64,000 nt of DNA from contig JASGIG010000001.1 of the NCBI GenBank assembly GCA_047602055.1, forward strand, positions 2,170,001 through 2,234,000. Reading direction: 5' to 3'. The position numbers were made by a program, and so were the translations under genes. Positions 51,797-59,075 of the stretch are shown one piece after another. The notes beneath the pieces are model-generated. The model saw only the letters and a program-made list of their open reading frames with translations, was not told where the DNA came from and did no database searches. How positions within the stretch are numbered: position 1 is the stretch's first letter; each line of letters starts with the position of its first letter. The DNA is from JAODBQ01 sp047602055 (lineage in GTDB: Bacteria; Actinomycetota; Acidimicrobiia; Acidimicrobiales; Ilumatobacteraceae).

Positions 51797-52140
51797 AGTC
51801 CACCGATTTCGTCGACAACGACAACCTCCGCACCGACATCCCCGACTTCGCGTCCGGTGACGAGGTCAAGGTGCACGTCAAGGTGGTCGAGGGCAACAAG
51901 GAGCGCGTCCAGATCTTCCAGGGCAACGTCATCGGCCGTCAGGGCAGTGGCGTCGGGGAGACCTACACGGTGCGCAAGTTGAGCTACGGCGTCGGTGTCG
52001 AGCGCACGTTCCCGGTGCACACCCCGTCGGTGGTCAAGCTCGAGGTGGTCAGGCGCGGCGACGTTCGCCGGGCCAAGCTGTACTACCTGCGCGATCGTGT
52101 CGGCAAGGCTGCGAAGATCCGCGAGAAGCGCGTCCACTGA
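51793..52140 (+). CDS. rplS: 50S ribosomal protein L19
   Basis: A 115-residue L19 with VKVHVKVVEGNKERVQIFQG and FPVHTPSVVKLEVVRRGDVR. The ATG overlaps the trmD stop (ATGA). It lies at the 30S-50S interface. The usual actinobacterial followers lepB and rnhB are not present next to it. Confidence 0.95.
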   Translation: MKSTDFVDNDNLRTDIPDFASGDEVKVHVKVVEGNKERVQIFQGNVIGRQGSGVGETYTVRKLSYGVGVERTFPVHTPSVVKLEVVRRGDVRRAKLYYLRDRVGKAAKIREKRVH

Positions 52141-52178
52141 TCGTCGAATGAGGGTTTCGGTGCGATGAGGCACCCGCG

Positions 52179-52480
52179 TTGAGCTCCGACGACCTCGAGA
52201 ACTTCGAGGCGGAGCGGGAGCTCCAACTCGCGCAGGAGTACCAGGACGTCGCGGGCATGTTCCGCTACGCCGTGGAGACCGAGCGCCGGTTCTACCTGGC
52301 CAACGACGTCAAGCTCGACGTCAGCGGCGACGCGGCCAGGCCGGTGATCGAGGTGGAGCTGACCGACGCATGGGTCTGGGACATGTACCGCAAGAGCCGG
52401 TTCGTGCCGAAGGTGCGGGTGCTGACGTTCAAGGACGTCAACGTCGAGGAGCTGCCCCCGGCCGAGCTTCGACGCCCCGC
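52179..52480 (+). CDS. DUF2469 family protein (end not marked by a stop)
   Basis: About 100 residues: SSDDLENFEAERELQLAQEY, then YAVETERRFYLANDVKLD and TDAWVWDMYRKSRFVPKVR, a small actinobacterial family of unknown role found by yraN. It starts at a TTG. Where the family normally ends (VNVEELPPAELR) no stop exists in this frame, which stays open through yraN and joins the Ddn-type gene, ending at 53291. The end given is the family's expected length. Confidence 0.7.
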
Positions 52481-52822
52481 GGCGCGGCGAACCAGGCGCG
52501 TGGGCGGTGGGCGGAGGGCGAGGTGGCTCGCTGGTACGAGCGGCGCGGCGGGGTCGTCGTCGATCGCAACTGGCGCTGCCCGCACGGCGAGCTCGACCTC
52601 GTCGTCCACCTCGCAGGCACCGTCGTGTTCTGCGAGGTCAAGGCTCGGCGTGACGATGCGTTCGGCGGCGGGCTCGCCGCCGTCGGGCCGGCCAAGCAGC
52701 GCCGGCTGCGGCGCCTGGCCGTCGCCTGGCTGTCGGCGACGGGGACGCGCGGCGTCGACATCCGCTTCGACGTGGCCGCGGTCACCGGCACGACGATCGA
52801 CGTGGTCGAGGCCGCGTTCTAG
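52469..52822 (+). CDS. yraN: YraN (UPF0102) family nuclease-like protein; no start codon visible
   Basis: About 117 residues with the UPF0102 endonuclease-like fold: ARGRWAEGEVARWYERRGG, VVDRNWRCPHGELDLVV, then VVFCEVKARRDDAFGG, where D/E-x-K nuclease residues are kept. The frame has no start codon between 52373 and the domain; the only one upstream (ATG 52370) lies deep in DUF2469. A 3-base loss of TGA after CTTCGA would remove both the DUF2469 stop and this gene's ATG, giving exactly this picture. Confidence 0.7.
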   Translation, partial: STPRGAANQARGRWAEGEVARWYERRGGVVVDRNWRCPHGELDLVVHLAGTVVFCEVKARRDDAFGGGLAAVGPAKQRRLRRLAVAWLSATGTRGVDIRFDVAAVTGTTIDVVEAAF

Positions 52823-52847
52823 ATTTCTCCGCCTCTACATTGCGGGC

Positions 52848-53291
52848 ATGCCCCTCGAAGGAGAGTACGAACCGAGCCCGTGGCAGTGGGTGCGCGACCA
52901 GGTCGAGGCCTACGAGCGCTCCGGTGGCACGGAGGCGAGCACGCTGCGCGACACCGGCCAGCCGGTGATCATCCTCACCACCCGCGGCAACAAGACCGGC
53001 AAGATCCGCAAGTCGCCGCTGATGAAGGTGGAGCACGGCGGCGAGTACGCCCTCGTCGCCTCCGTCGGTGGGGCGCCCAAGCACCCGGTCTGGTACCACA
53101 ACCTCACCGCCGACCCCGACGCGGCCACCGTCCAGGACGGCCCGGAGCCGTTCGACGTGCACGTGCGGGAGGTCACCGGCGACGAGCGCGCCGAGTGGTG
53201 GGAGCGCTGCGTCGCCGCCTTCCCGAACTACGCCGAGTACCAGCAGAAGACGACGCGGGTCATCCCCGTGCTCATCGCGGCCCGTCGCTGA
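52848..53291 (+). CDS. Deazaflavin (F420)-dependent nitroreductase-like protein (Ddn family)
   Basis: A 147-residue split-barrel protein of the Ddn/DUF385 group: VIILTTRGNKTGKIRKSPLM binds the F420 tail, and YALVASVGGAPKHPVWYHNL and DPDA are typical. Ddn enzymes reduce quinones or nitro compounds with F420H2. The ATG at 52848 is used although the frame is open upstream into DUF2469. It agrees with the LLM-class enzyme at 3833 that the cell uses F420. Confidence 0.88.
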   Translation: MPLEGEYEPSPWQWVRDQVEAYERSGGTEASTLRDTGQPVIILTTRGNKTGKIRKSPLMKVEHGGEYALVASVGGAPKHPVWYHNLTADPDAATVQDGPEPFDVHVREVTGDERAEWWERCVAAFPNYAEYQQKTTRVIPVLIAARR

Positions 53292-53306
53292 GCCGGTTCG
53301 ATCGAC

Positions 53307-53768
53307 ATGGCCAAGTGGCTGTTCAAGAGCGAGCCGGAGTCGTTCGGCTATCCCGACCTGGTGCGCGTCGAGCGTGAGGGCTGGGACGGCGTGCGCAACT
53401 TCATGGCCCGCAACTACATGCGCTCGATGAAGGTCGGCGACCAGGCGATCTTCTACCACTCCAACGCCAAGCCGCCGGGCGCCGCCGGGATCTGCAAGGT
53501 CGTCAAGGGCGCCGAGCCGGACCCGACGCAGTTCGACCCGGCGTCGAAGTACTACGACCCGTCGTCGAAGCCCGACGACCCGCGCTGGGACTGGGTGACG
53601 GTGGCGCCGGTGCGCGAGCTGCGCTTCGTCCCGCTCGACGAGCTGCGCACGATGCCCGAGCTGGCCGACTGCAAGCTGCTCGCCCGGGGCAATCGGCTGT
53701 CGGTGCTGCCGCTCACCGACGAGGAGTTTGCGGCGATCGTCGAGCGCGGCAAGAAGGGTCGGAGGTAG
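53307..53768 (+). CDS. EVE domain protein
   Basis: A 153-residue single EVE (PUA-like) domain: WLFKSEPESFGYPDLVR, GVRNFMARNYMRSMKVGDQA and FYHSNAKPPGAAGICKV. EVE domains bind modified bases in nucleic acids. ATG at 53307, 15 bp after the Ddn-type gene. Confidence 0.9.
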   Translation: MAKWLFKSEPESFGYPDLVRVEREGWDGVRNFMARNYMRSMKVGDQAIFYHSNAKPPGAAGICKVVKGAEPDPTQFDPASKYYDPSSKPDDPRWDWVTVAPVRELRFVPLDELRTMPELADCKLLARGNRLSVLPLTDEEFAAIVERGKKGRR

Positions 53769-53778
53769 CGGCGCTGCG

Positions 53779-53889
53779 CTACGCGAAGACCGCCCACAGC
53801 AGCAGGGCGACGCAGGCGAGCGCGGCGGCACCGACGAACAGGTAGTCGGTCGGGCGGCGCACTTGGCGCCGGTGGGGATTGAAGCCCAT
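53779..53889 (-). CDS. 36-residue single-helix membrane protein
   Basis: MGFNPHRRQVRRPTDYLFVG begins a basic N-terminus, then one transmembrane helix (about 16-35) reaching the C-terminus. An internal GAGGG lies before the ATG at 53889. Small proteins of this shape (Arg-rich head and one helix) recur in Actinobacteria. It starts head to head with the hydratase gene, and the two ATG codons overlap on opposite strands. Confidence 0.55.
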   Translation of the reverse strand: MGFNPHRRQVRRPTDYLFVGAAALACVALLLWAVFA

Positions 53890-53911
53890 GCCCTCAGTAT
53901 CGTCGGGCGGC

Positions 53912-54685
53912 GTGGAAGCCATCGAGGTCAGTCGCCAGGACGGGGTGGTCACGATCACCCTGAGCCGGCCGCAGCGCAAGAACGCGATCAACGGAGCGAT
54001 GTGGAACGAGCTGCTGGCGACGTTCCACGAGATCGGCCAGAGCGCATCCGACCGCGTCGTCGTGATGACCGGCGCCGGCGGCGACTTCTGCTCCGGTGCC
54101 GACCTGAGCGGCGACGAAGCCGGTGAGCGCCCGCACCAGCTGGCGGCGATGCGCCACGTCGGCGACGTCGCGCTCGCCCTGCACCGCCTGCCGCAGCCGA
54201 CGATCGCCAAGGTGCGCGGCGTGGCCGTCGGCGCCGGGTGCAACATGGCGCTCGGCTGCGACCTCGTCGTCGCCAGCGACAGCGCCCGCTTCTCGCAGAT
54301 CTTCGCCCGCCGTGGCCTGTCGCTCGACTTCGGCGGCAGCTGGCTGCTGCCGCGGCGCATCGGCCTGCACAAGGCCAAGGAGATGGCGCTGTTCGCCGAC
54401 ATCTACAGCGCCGCCGAGGCCGCCGAGATGGGGCTCGTCAACCGCGTCGTGCCCGACGCCGAGCTCGACGAGCTCGTCGACGACTGGGCGGCCAAGCTGC
54501 TCGCCGGGCCGCCGATCGCGATGGCCCAGAGCAAGCGGATGCTGGACAACGCGATGGGCATCACGTTCGAGCAGGCGCTCGACGACGAGGGCGCGGCGCA
54601 GACCGTGAACTTCTCGACGAAGGACACCGGCGAGGCGATCGCCGCGTTCCTGGAGAAGCGGCCGCCGAAGTTCAGCGGCATGTAG
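53912..54685 (+). CDS. Enoyl-CoA hydratase/isomerase family protein
   Basis: A 257-residue crotonase-fold protein. RPQRKNAINGAMW, GAGGDFCSGADLSG (oxyanion loop) and VRGVAVGAGCNMALGCDLVV are typical. The second catalytic region FARRGLSLDFGGSWLLPRRI has Asp where hydratases keep Glu, so isomerase or another crotonase reaction is possible. It probably acts in beta-oxidation. The GTG at 53912 is favoured; an ATG at 53888 would overlap the small divergent gene. Confidence 0.84.
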   Translation: MEAIEVSRQDGVVTITLSRPQRKNAINGAMWNELLATFHEIGQSASDRVVVMTGAGGDFCSGADLSGDEAGERPHQLAAMRHVGDVALALHRLPQPTIAKVRGVAVGAGCNMALGCDLVVASDSARFSQIFARRGLSLDFGGSWLLPRRIGLHKAKEMALFADIYSAAEAAEMGLVNRVVPDAELDELVDDWAAKLLAGPPIAMAQSKRMLDNAMGITFEQALDDEGAAQTVNFSTKDTGEAIAAFLEKRPPKFSGM

Positions 54686-54734
54686 ACGAGGCCTGCCGCT
54701 GCTCGGCGTCGGGGGGTCAGTAGCGTCAGCGGTC

Positions 54735-55598
54735 GTGCAAGTGGTGCGACGGCTGGCGATCGGTGCGGCGGTGGCCGCCGCGCTCGTCGCCTTGGCGCCC
54801 TCGGTCGCCGCCGCGCATCAGCGCACGGTTCCTCCGGCGGATCCGGCCGCGCCGGTCGACACCGCTGAGACGACCACGACGACGATCGAGCCGACCGGTG
54901 AGGACACCGGCCTCGGCCCGGAGGTCAGCGTGCCGTTCCAGGCGCCACCGCTGATCTCGACGCCGCAGATCCAGTCGGCGCCGATCGTCGGCGTGCCCGT
55001 CGGCTGCCCGAACCCGCCGACCGCGTCGGCCGTGTTCTTCGGCAAGCTCGGGCCGAAGGACTACCAGACCGCGCAGTTCACCGTCGTCGGCGCACTGCGC
55101 GCCGGCTCGCTCGACGGATACGCCGTCGGCGACCAGGTCCAGGTCCGCTACGGCGACGACGTGCGCTTTCTGACGACGGGCGAGACGTACGTCGTCGGGG
55201 TGACGCCGGACCCGAGCATCAACATGCTGACGTCGAAGGTGCGCGTGCCCGAGCCGCTGTTCGGCGGGGACGCCGTCGCCGGTGCGGACGACACCGACAT
55301 CACCTGCCCGACCGTCGAGGACCCCGTGATCACTCTCACCGAGCAGGCCACGAGCATCGACACCGGCCTGTTCACGCCACTGCATGGTGCGAGCCGCGAC
55401 CTGGTGCTCGCCGTGCTGCGCCCGCTGGCGATCGCCTTCGCCGTGCTCGTCGGCCTCGTCCTGATCAAGCTCCTGCTGTTTGCCACCACACGCTCGCTGC
55501 GCGCCGCGACGGTCACCGAGCACACCGTCGTCAAGCCCCCACGCCAGCGCGTCCGGCGCCCACCCGCCGATCGCCACGCCGGCCGACCACTGCGCTGA
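54735..55598 (+). CDS. Secreted, C-terminally anchored protein of unknown function
   Basis: A 287-residue protein with a cleavable signal peptide (about 1-27, ending AAAHQ), a Thr-rich linker, an extracytoplasmic domain (FFGKLGPKDYQTAQFTVVGA, then TGETYVVGVTPDPS) that is rich in beta strands, a C-terminal transmembrane helix near 235-257 and a basic tail. Two Cys (GCPN and ITCPT) could form a disulfide. No family was recognised. Confidence 0.68.
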   Translation: MQVVRRLAIGAAVAAALVALAPSVAAAHQRTVPPADPAAPVDTAETTTTTIEPTGEDTGLGPEVSVPFQAPPLISTPQIQSAPIVGVPVGCPNPPTASAVFFGKLGPKDYQTAQFTVVGALRAGSLDGYAVGDQVQVRYGDDVRFLTTGETYVVGVTPDPSINMLTSKVRVPEPLFGGDAVAGADDTDITCPTVEDPVITLTEQATSIDTGLFTPLHGASRDLVLAVLRPLAIAFAVLVGLVLIKLLLFATTRSLRAATVTEHTVVKPPRQRVRRPPADRHAGRPLR

Positions 55599-55613
55599 GT
55601 GCGACGCAGATCA

Positions 55614-56006
55614 TCATTCGCGGTCGGGTGCGCGCTTCTGGCGCTGACCTGGTGAACGGGTCGGCGGCAGCCGGCGGCGCGGCGCCGCCACCTCGGCGGC
55701 CCAGCGTTCGAGCACTCGGTCGGCGTAGCGGCGAACGGTCGCCGCCATCGAGATCTCGGCGGGGCCGTAGAAGTGTCGGAGGCGGACCCCGTCGGCGATC
55801 GCGATGATCATCTGCGCCTCGTCGGAGGCGTCGACCGAAGCGGGGATGTCCCCGGCGTGCTGTGCCTGCCGGATGAGCACCACCAAGCGCTGGTGCACGC
55901 GCTGGTAACGAGCAGCGAAGTGCTCGTGGATGCGGGAGTCCTCGTCGAGCACGTGCTCGGCGGAGAGGACGACGAGCAGGCTGGTGGCCAGTTCGTCGCG
56001 CTCCAT
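55614..56006 (-). CDS. Orphan TetR C-terminal domain (helix-turn-helix missing)
   Basis: A 130-residue frame matching only the ligand-binding half of TetR regulators: SRIHEHFAARYQRVHQRLVV, then SDEAQMIIAIADGVRLRHFY. An in-frame TGA lies 9 bases before the ATG at 56006, and no helix-turn-helix is found in any frame upstream. It is either a decayed regulator or a stand-alone ligand domain. The dyad at 57102 could be its old operator, but that is speculation. Confidence 0.55.
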   Translation of the reverse strand: MERDELATSLLVVLSAEHVLDEDSRIHEHFAARYQRVHQRLVVLIRQAQHAGDIPASVDASDEAQMIIAIADGVRLRHFYGPAEISMAATVRRYADRVLERWAAEVAAPRRRLPPTRSPGQRQKRAPDRE

Positions 56007-56105
56007 GATCTCGCCTCAGTCGCTCAGCCGGCGGCCGCGATGCTGGTGCCGCGGAACCCGTCGGACGCGAGGGGCCGCTCGGCGTTCAGGTTCCGGGCCG
56101 CTGGT

Positions 56106-57032
56106 TCACGGCGCCACCCATCGCGGGTCGCGATGGGTGGCGTCGCGGGTGTTCGTATCGGCGACCAGGTCGAGTGGTGCGGAGCGCTCCCACAGGACGG
56201 CGGTGACGCAGGCCGTCGCCGTCCAGCCGTAGCCGACCACGCCGCACCACGTCATCATGGTCATCGCCACGCCGATCGGACCGAAGCCGGTGAATCCGCC
56301 GAGGAGGAACGGCAGCACGAGTCGGCCGACGAGTCCGAGGAGGGCACCGTCGATGAGCAGTCCGGCGAGCCCGGCGACGAACAACGCCTTCAGCCCGTGC
56401 GCTCCGTCGCGCACCAGCAGTACCGGCGTCAGCGACCAGAACACCCAGAGGACGACTGCGCCGGCCAGCGTCAGCATGATTCGGGTGCCCGCTCGATGAC
56501 CGGCGTCGACGGCACCGACGCGGGCCACCTGAGTCGCCAGGTAGGCGAAGAACCACACGGCGCCGCGCCACAACCGGCCACCGATGGGGTACGCGTCACG
56601 CTGCCACGCCCGGGCATACATGCCGGCGACGGTGATCGTCATCGGGACACCCCACACCAGGAAGCCGGCCACGCCGATGAACGTCCACGTCGAATGGATC
56701 CCCTGGGCGTTGCCGAACAGGTCGTGCACGTCCTGGGCGCGTTGACCGGTGAGGTCGAGCAGCTCGATGAAGCGATCGCCGACGTTCGCGCTCTGGGAGA
56801 AGCCGTGGGCATAGGCGAAGCCGAGGATGATCAACGGGATCACCGTGGTGAACAGCTCGATCGACACCAGACCGGCCTGGGTCGCGCCGTCGATCGCCAT
56901 GAACCGCCGTGTTGCCGACACACCCAGGCCGACCGACCGGGAGTGGACGATCCAGTCGATGCGGTGGGCCCGTGCCGTGTCGCCGGCGCCGGGCGCGACC
57001 TCAGCGGGGTCGGACGTACTGATCTCGGCCAA
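56106..57032 (-). CDS. YihY/BrkB (YhjD-like) membrane protein
   Basis: A 308-residue protein with six hydrophobic helices: GATQAGLVSIELFTTVIPLI, FIGVAGFLVWGVPMTITVAG and GFGPIGVAMTMMTWCGVVGY are family-like. These inner-membrane proteins have been linked to envelope integrity and to lipid transport. The start is a TTG at 57032, preceded by GGGCACTCC. It is divergent from the small coiled-coil gene. Confidence 0.82.
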   Translation of the reverse strand: MAEISTSDPAEVAPGAGDTARAHRIDWIVHSRSVGLGVSATRRFMAIDGATQAGLVSIELFTTVIPLIILGFAYAHGFSQSANVGDRFIELLDLTGQRAQDVHDLFGNAQGIHSTWTFIGVAGFLVWGVPMTITVAGMYARAWQRDAYPIGGRLWRGAVWFFAYLATQVARVGAVDAGHRAGTRIMLTLAGAVVLWVFWSLTPVLLVRDGAHGLKALFVAGLAGLLIDGALLGLVGRLVLPFLLGGFTGFGPIGVAMTMMTWCGVVGYGWTATACVTAVLWERSAPLDLVADTNTRDATHRDPRWVAP

Positions 57033-57076
57033 GGAGTGCCCCCGTCGACCCGCCCTCGGTCCACCAGAGCGCTGTC

Positions 57077-57116
57077 GAGCGCCTAGCGCTCGCTAACAAA
57101 CCTGAACTATATTCAG
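57077..57116. promoter_or_regulatory. Two dyads in an AT-richer promoter region
   Basis: GAGCGC-CTA-GCGCTC (57077-57091) and CTGAA-CTATA-TTCAG (57102-57116) lie side by side between divergent genes. The second contains a TATATT that could serve as a -10 box for the gene at 57145, so a protein bound there would block transcription. Shape and size suit a TetR-type operator. Confidence 0.45.
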
Positions 57117-57144
57117 TCTCGGGCGAGGCGGACAAGGAGGTCCG

Positions 57145-57372
57145 GTGGACGGGCAGTCCATTCAGCAGGCACAGGCAAACCTCGCCACGATGCAGGACGC
57201 GTTGGCGGAAGCGCAGCGTGTGCTCGAGGCAGCCGAGCGGGCGCAGCAGGCGGCCCAGCAGGCCCACGATGCTGCCGAGCGTCACGCTGCGGCGTTGCGG
57301 GTGGTGTCGGTCTTGGCAGTTGGCGCGATCGTCTTGGGGGTCGTCGCCAGCTTCCGGCGCCGTCATGGCTGA
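57145..57372 (+). CDS. Small coiled-coil, tail-anchored membrane protein
   Basis: A 75-residue protein: an Ala/Gln-rich coiled coil (about 5-50: QANLATMQDALAEAQRVLEA) and one transmembrane helix near the C-terminus ending in RRRHG. GTG start with a perfect AAGGAGG 4 bp before. It overlaps the HD gene by 8 bp, so the two are coupled, and it might anchor or regulate that protein. Confidence 0.6.
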   Translation: MDGQSIQQAQANLATMQDALAEAQRVLEAAERAQQAAQQAHDAAERHAAALRVVSVLAVGAIVLGVVASFRRRHG

Positions 57373-57916
57373 CCAGGCTGCTGCAGCGGCCGAACCGACA
57401 CAGCGATCGTCGCCGCCGGGCCGGGCCGATGTCGTCGACGACGAACGTGTCGACGCGGCCGTCGTGCGGGCCGCGTACCGGGTTGCCCGGTCCACCCATG
57501 AGGGTCAGCGCGACGCGCTGGGCCGACCGCTGCTCGACCACGTCGTCGGCGTTGCATCGCTCGCGCGGGCCCGGCTCGGAGCGTTCGGCGCCGCGGTCGG
57601 TCTGCTGCACGACGTGATCGAGAAGGGTGGTGCGACGCGTGAGTCGCTGGAGGCCGACGGCATCCACGTCGACGTCCTCGACGCCGTCGACCTGCTCACG
57701 CAGGCGCCCGGCGAGAACGTCCACTGCTACCTCGACCGGTGCGCGAGCGATCCCCGCGCGGCGATCGTCAAGGAGTGCGACCTCGTCGAGAAGATCGCCG
57801 CGGCCGATCCGTTCGACGGCACCGCAGACCGGCTCGTCGGTTGGGGCGAGCGGCTCACAGAGCTGCGCCGCAAGATGGCCGGCGGTCAGTTCGCCGGCGC
57901 ACCGATCGTCTCCTGA
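57365..57916 (+). CDS. HD-domain protein, RelA/SpoT hydrolase-like
   Basis: A 183-residue HD phosphohydrolase of the (p)ppGpp-hydrolase-like class: RSTHEGQRDALGRPLLDHVV, then VGLLHDVIEKGG holding the HD pair, and KECDLVEKIAAADPF near 140. The synthetase and TGS domains are absent, so a Mesh1-like small alarmone or nucleotide hydrolase is likely. The ATG at 57365 overlaps the end of the previous gene. Confidence 0.75.
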   Translation: MADQAAAAAEPTQRSSPPGRADVVDDERVDAAVVRAAYRVARSTHEGQRDALGRPLLDHVVGVASLARARLGAFGAAVGLLHDVIEKGGATRESLEADGIHVDVLDAVDLLTQAPGENVHCYLDRCASDPRAAIVKECDLVEKIAAADPFDGTADRLVGWGERLTELRRKMAGGQFAGAPIVS

Positions 57917-58020
57917 AGACGCACCGGTGATGACCGAGTCGACGATGTGTCCGTGAACGGAGGTTCTCCGTGCTGGACGATGAGGTGACCGAGGGGGCGC
58001 CCCGGTGGCGGGGTTGACCC

Positions 58021-58242
58021 AGCATCGCCGACCATGCCCGACCGTGCGGGGCCACCCTCGCCCGCGCCCAGGCCCGCACCGGCCATCCGGCGCGGATCGC
58101 CGGGGACCTCGGCGACGACAAGACGTTCGACAAGGCCATCTCCCGGTTCGCGACCGGCTACGCCAAGCTCGACCGGCATGACCACAAGGCGGCCCGCCGC
58201 GCGATCAAGGCCGGCGAGATCCCCGCGATCAACGACCTGTAG
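58021..58242 (+). pseudogene. C-terminal remnant of a DUF2252 protein
   Basis: The frame reads IADHARPCGATLARAQART, AGDLGDDKTFDKAISRFATG and YAKLDRHDHKAARRAIKAGE, matching only the last 70 residues of DUF2252 proteins (normally about 430 residues). No start codon or upstream domain is found; the 5' part is deleted. Confidence 0.6.
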
Positions 58243-58296
58243 GCCCCGAGCCGAGCGGTCCACGAGCAATCTCTCACCACGAGGAAGGCAAGCATC

Positions 58297-58920
58297 ATGA
58301 GCGAATCAGAGCCCTCGTCCGCCGCCGCACCCCCGGCTGCAGACCCCGGTGGCGAAGTCACCGCTGCGGTGGTCAGCGACGGCCTCTACACCTTGATCGC
58401 CGCCGACTTCGACGATCTCGACACGGCGATGGCGGCGTACGAGGCCCTCAAGACCGCCACGGAGGCGGACCGACTCGACATCGAGGGTGTCATCGTCCTG
58501 CGCAAGCTCGACGACGGAACGATCGAGGCGCAGAAGGCGACCGACTTCAGCACGCGCCGCGGCCTGGCCTGGGGCGTGGTCGGTGGGGTGATCCTCGGCG
58601 TCATCTTTCCGCCGTCGGTCCTCGGGAGCGCCGCCGTCCTCGGCGCCGCTGGTGCGGGCGTCGGTCGACTGCGGCACCGCCACAACCGGGACGAGCTGGC
58701 CGACGAGCTCGGCGAGAGCATCGAGCCCGGGCACTCCGGCCTGGTCGCGCTGGTGTCGGACCCATCGGCGATCGAGCTCGCCCAGGCGCTCGCCAAGGCG
58801 AACCGCATCGTCGAGAAGGCCATCGAGAAGGCTGCGGCCGACGACATCCGGTCCGAGGCGAACGCCGTCAGCGCGGCGCAGGAGGGCAACCCGGCACCCA
58901 CCGATCCGTCGGCGCCCTAG
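58297..58920 (+). CDS. DUF1269-like membrane protein
   Basis: A 207-residue protein. The N-terminal half (LYTLIAADFDDLDTAMAAYE, then EGVIVLRKLDDGTIEAQKAT) and the Gly-rich hydrophobic stretch (LAWGVVGGVILGVIFPPSVLGSAAV) resemble DUF1269. The C-terminal part (SIEPGHSGLVALVSDP) closes the domain. Role unknown, often linked to stress. ATG at 58297 after CACGAGGAAGG. The following 155 bp, to 59075, contain no recognised feature. Confidence 0.72.
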   Translation: MSESEPSSAAAPPAADPGGEVTAAVVSDGLYTLIAADFDDLDTAMAAYEALKTATEADRLDIEGVIVLRKLDDGTIEAQKATDFSTRRGLAWGVVGGVILGVIFPPSVLGSAAVLGAAGAGVGRLRHRHNRDELADELGESIEPGHSGLVALVSDPSAIELAQALAKANRIVEKAIEKAAADDIRSEANAVSAAQEGNPAPTDPSAP

Positions 58921-59075
58921 GCATCGTCGTCATCGTCTCCGCTCGCCACCCTCGTCGTGGACACGACTTCCGAGCCGCGCCGCCGCCGGCTGGCGGAGGC
59001 GGCCTCGGGCGATCGAGCAGCAGGCGCGCCGCGTCGCCGCGTCGATCGTGGCCGGCGGCCGACTCTCGTCGGGCC

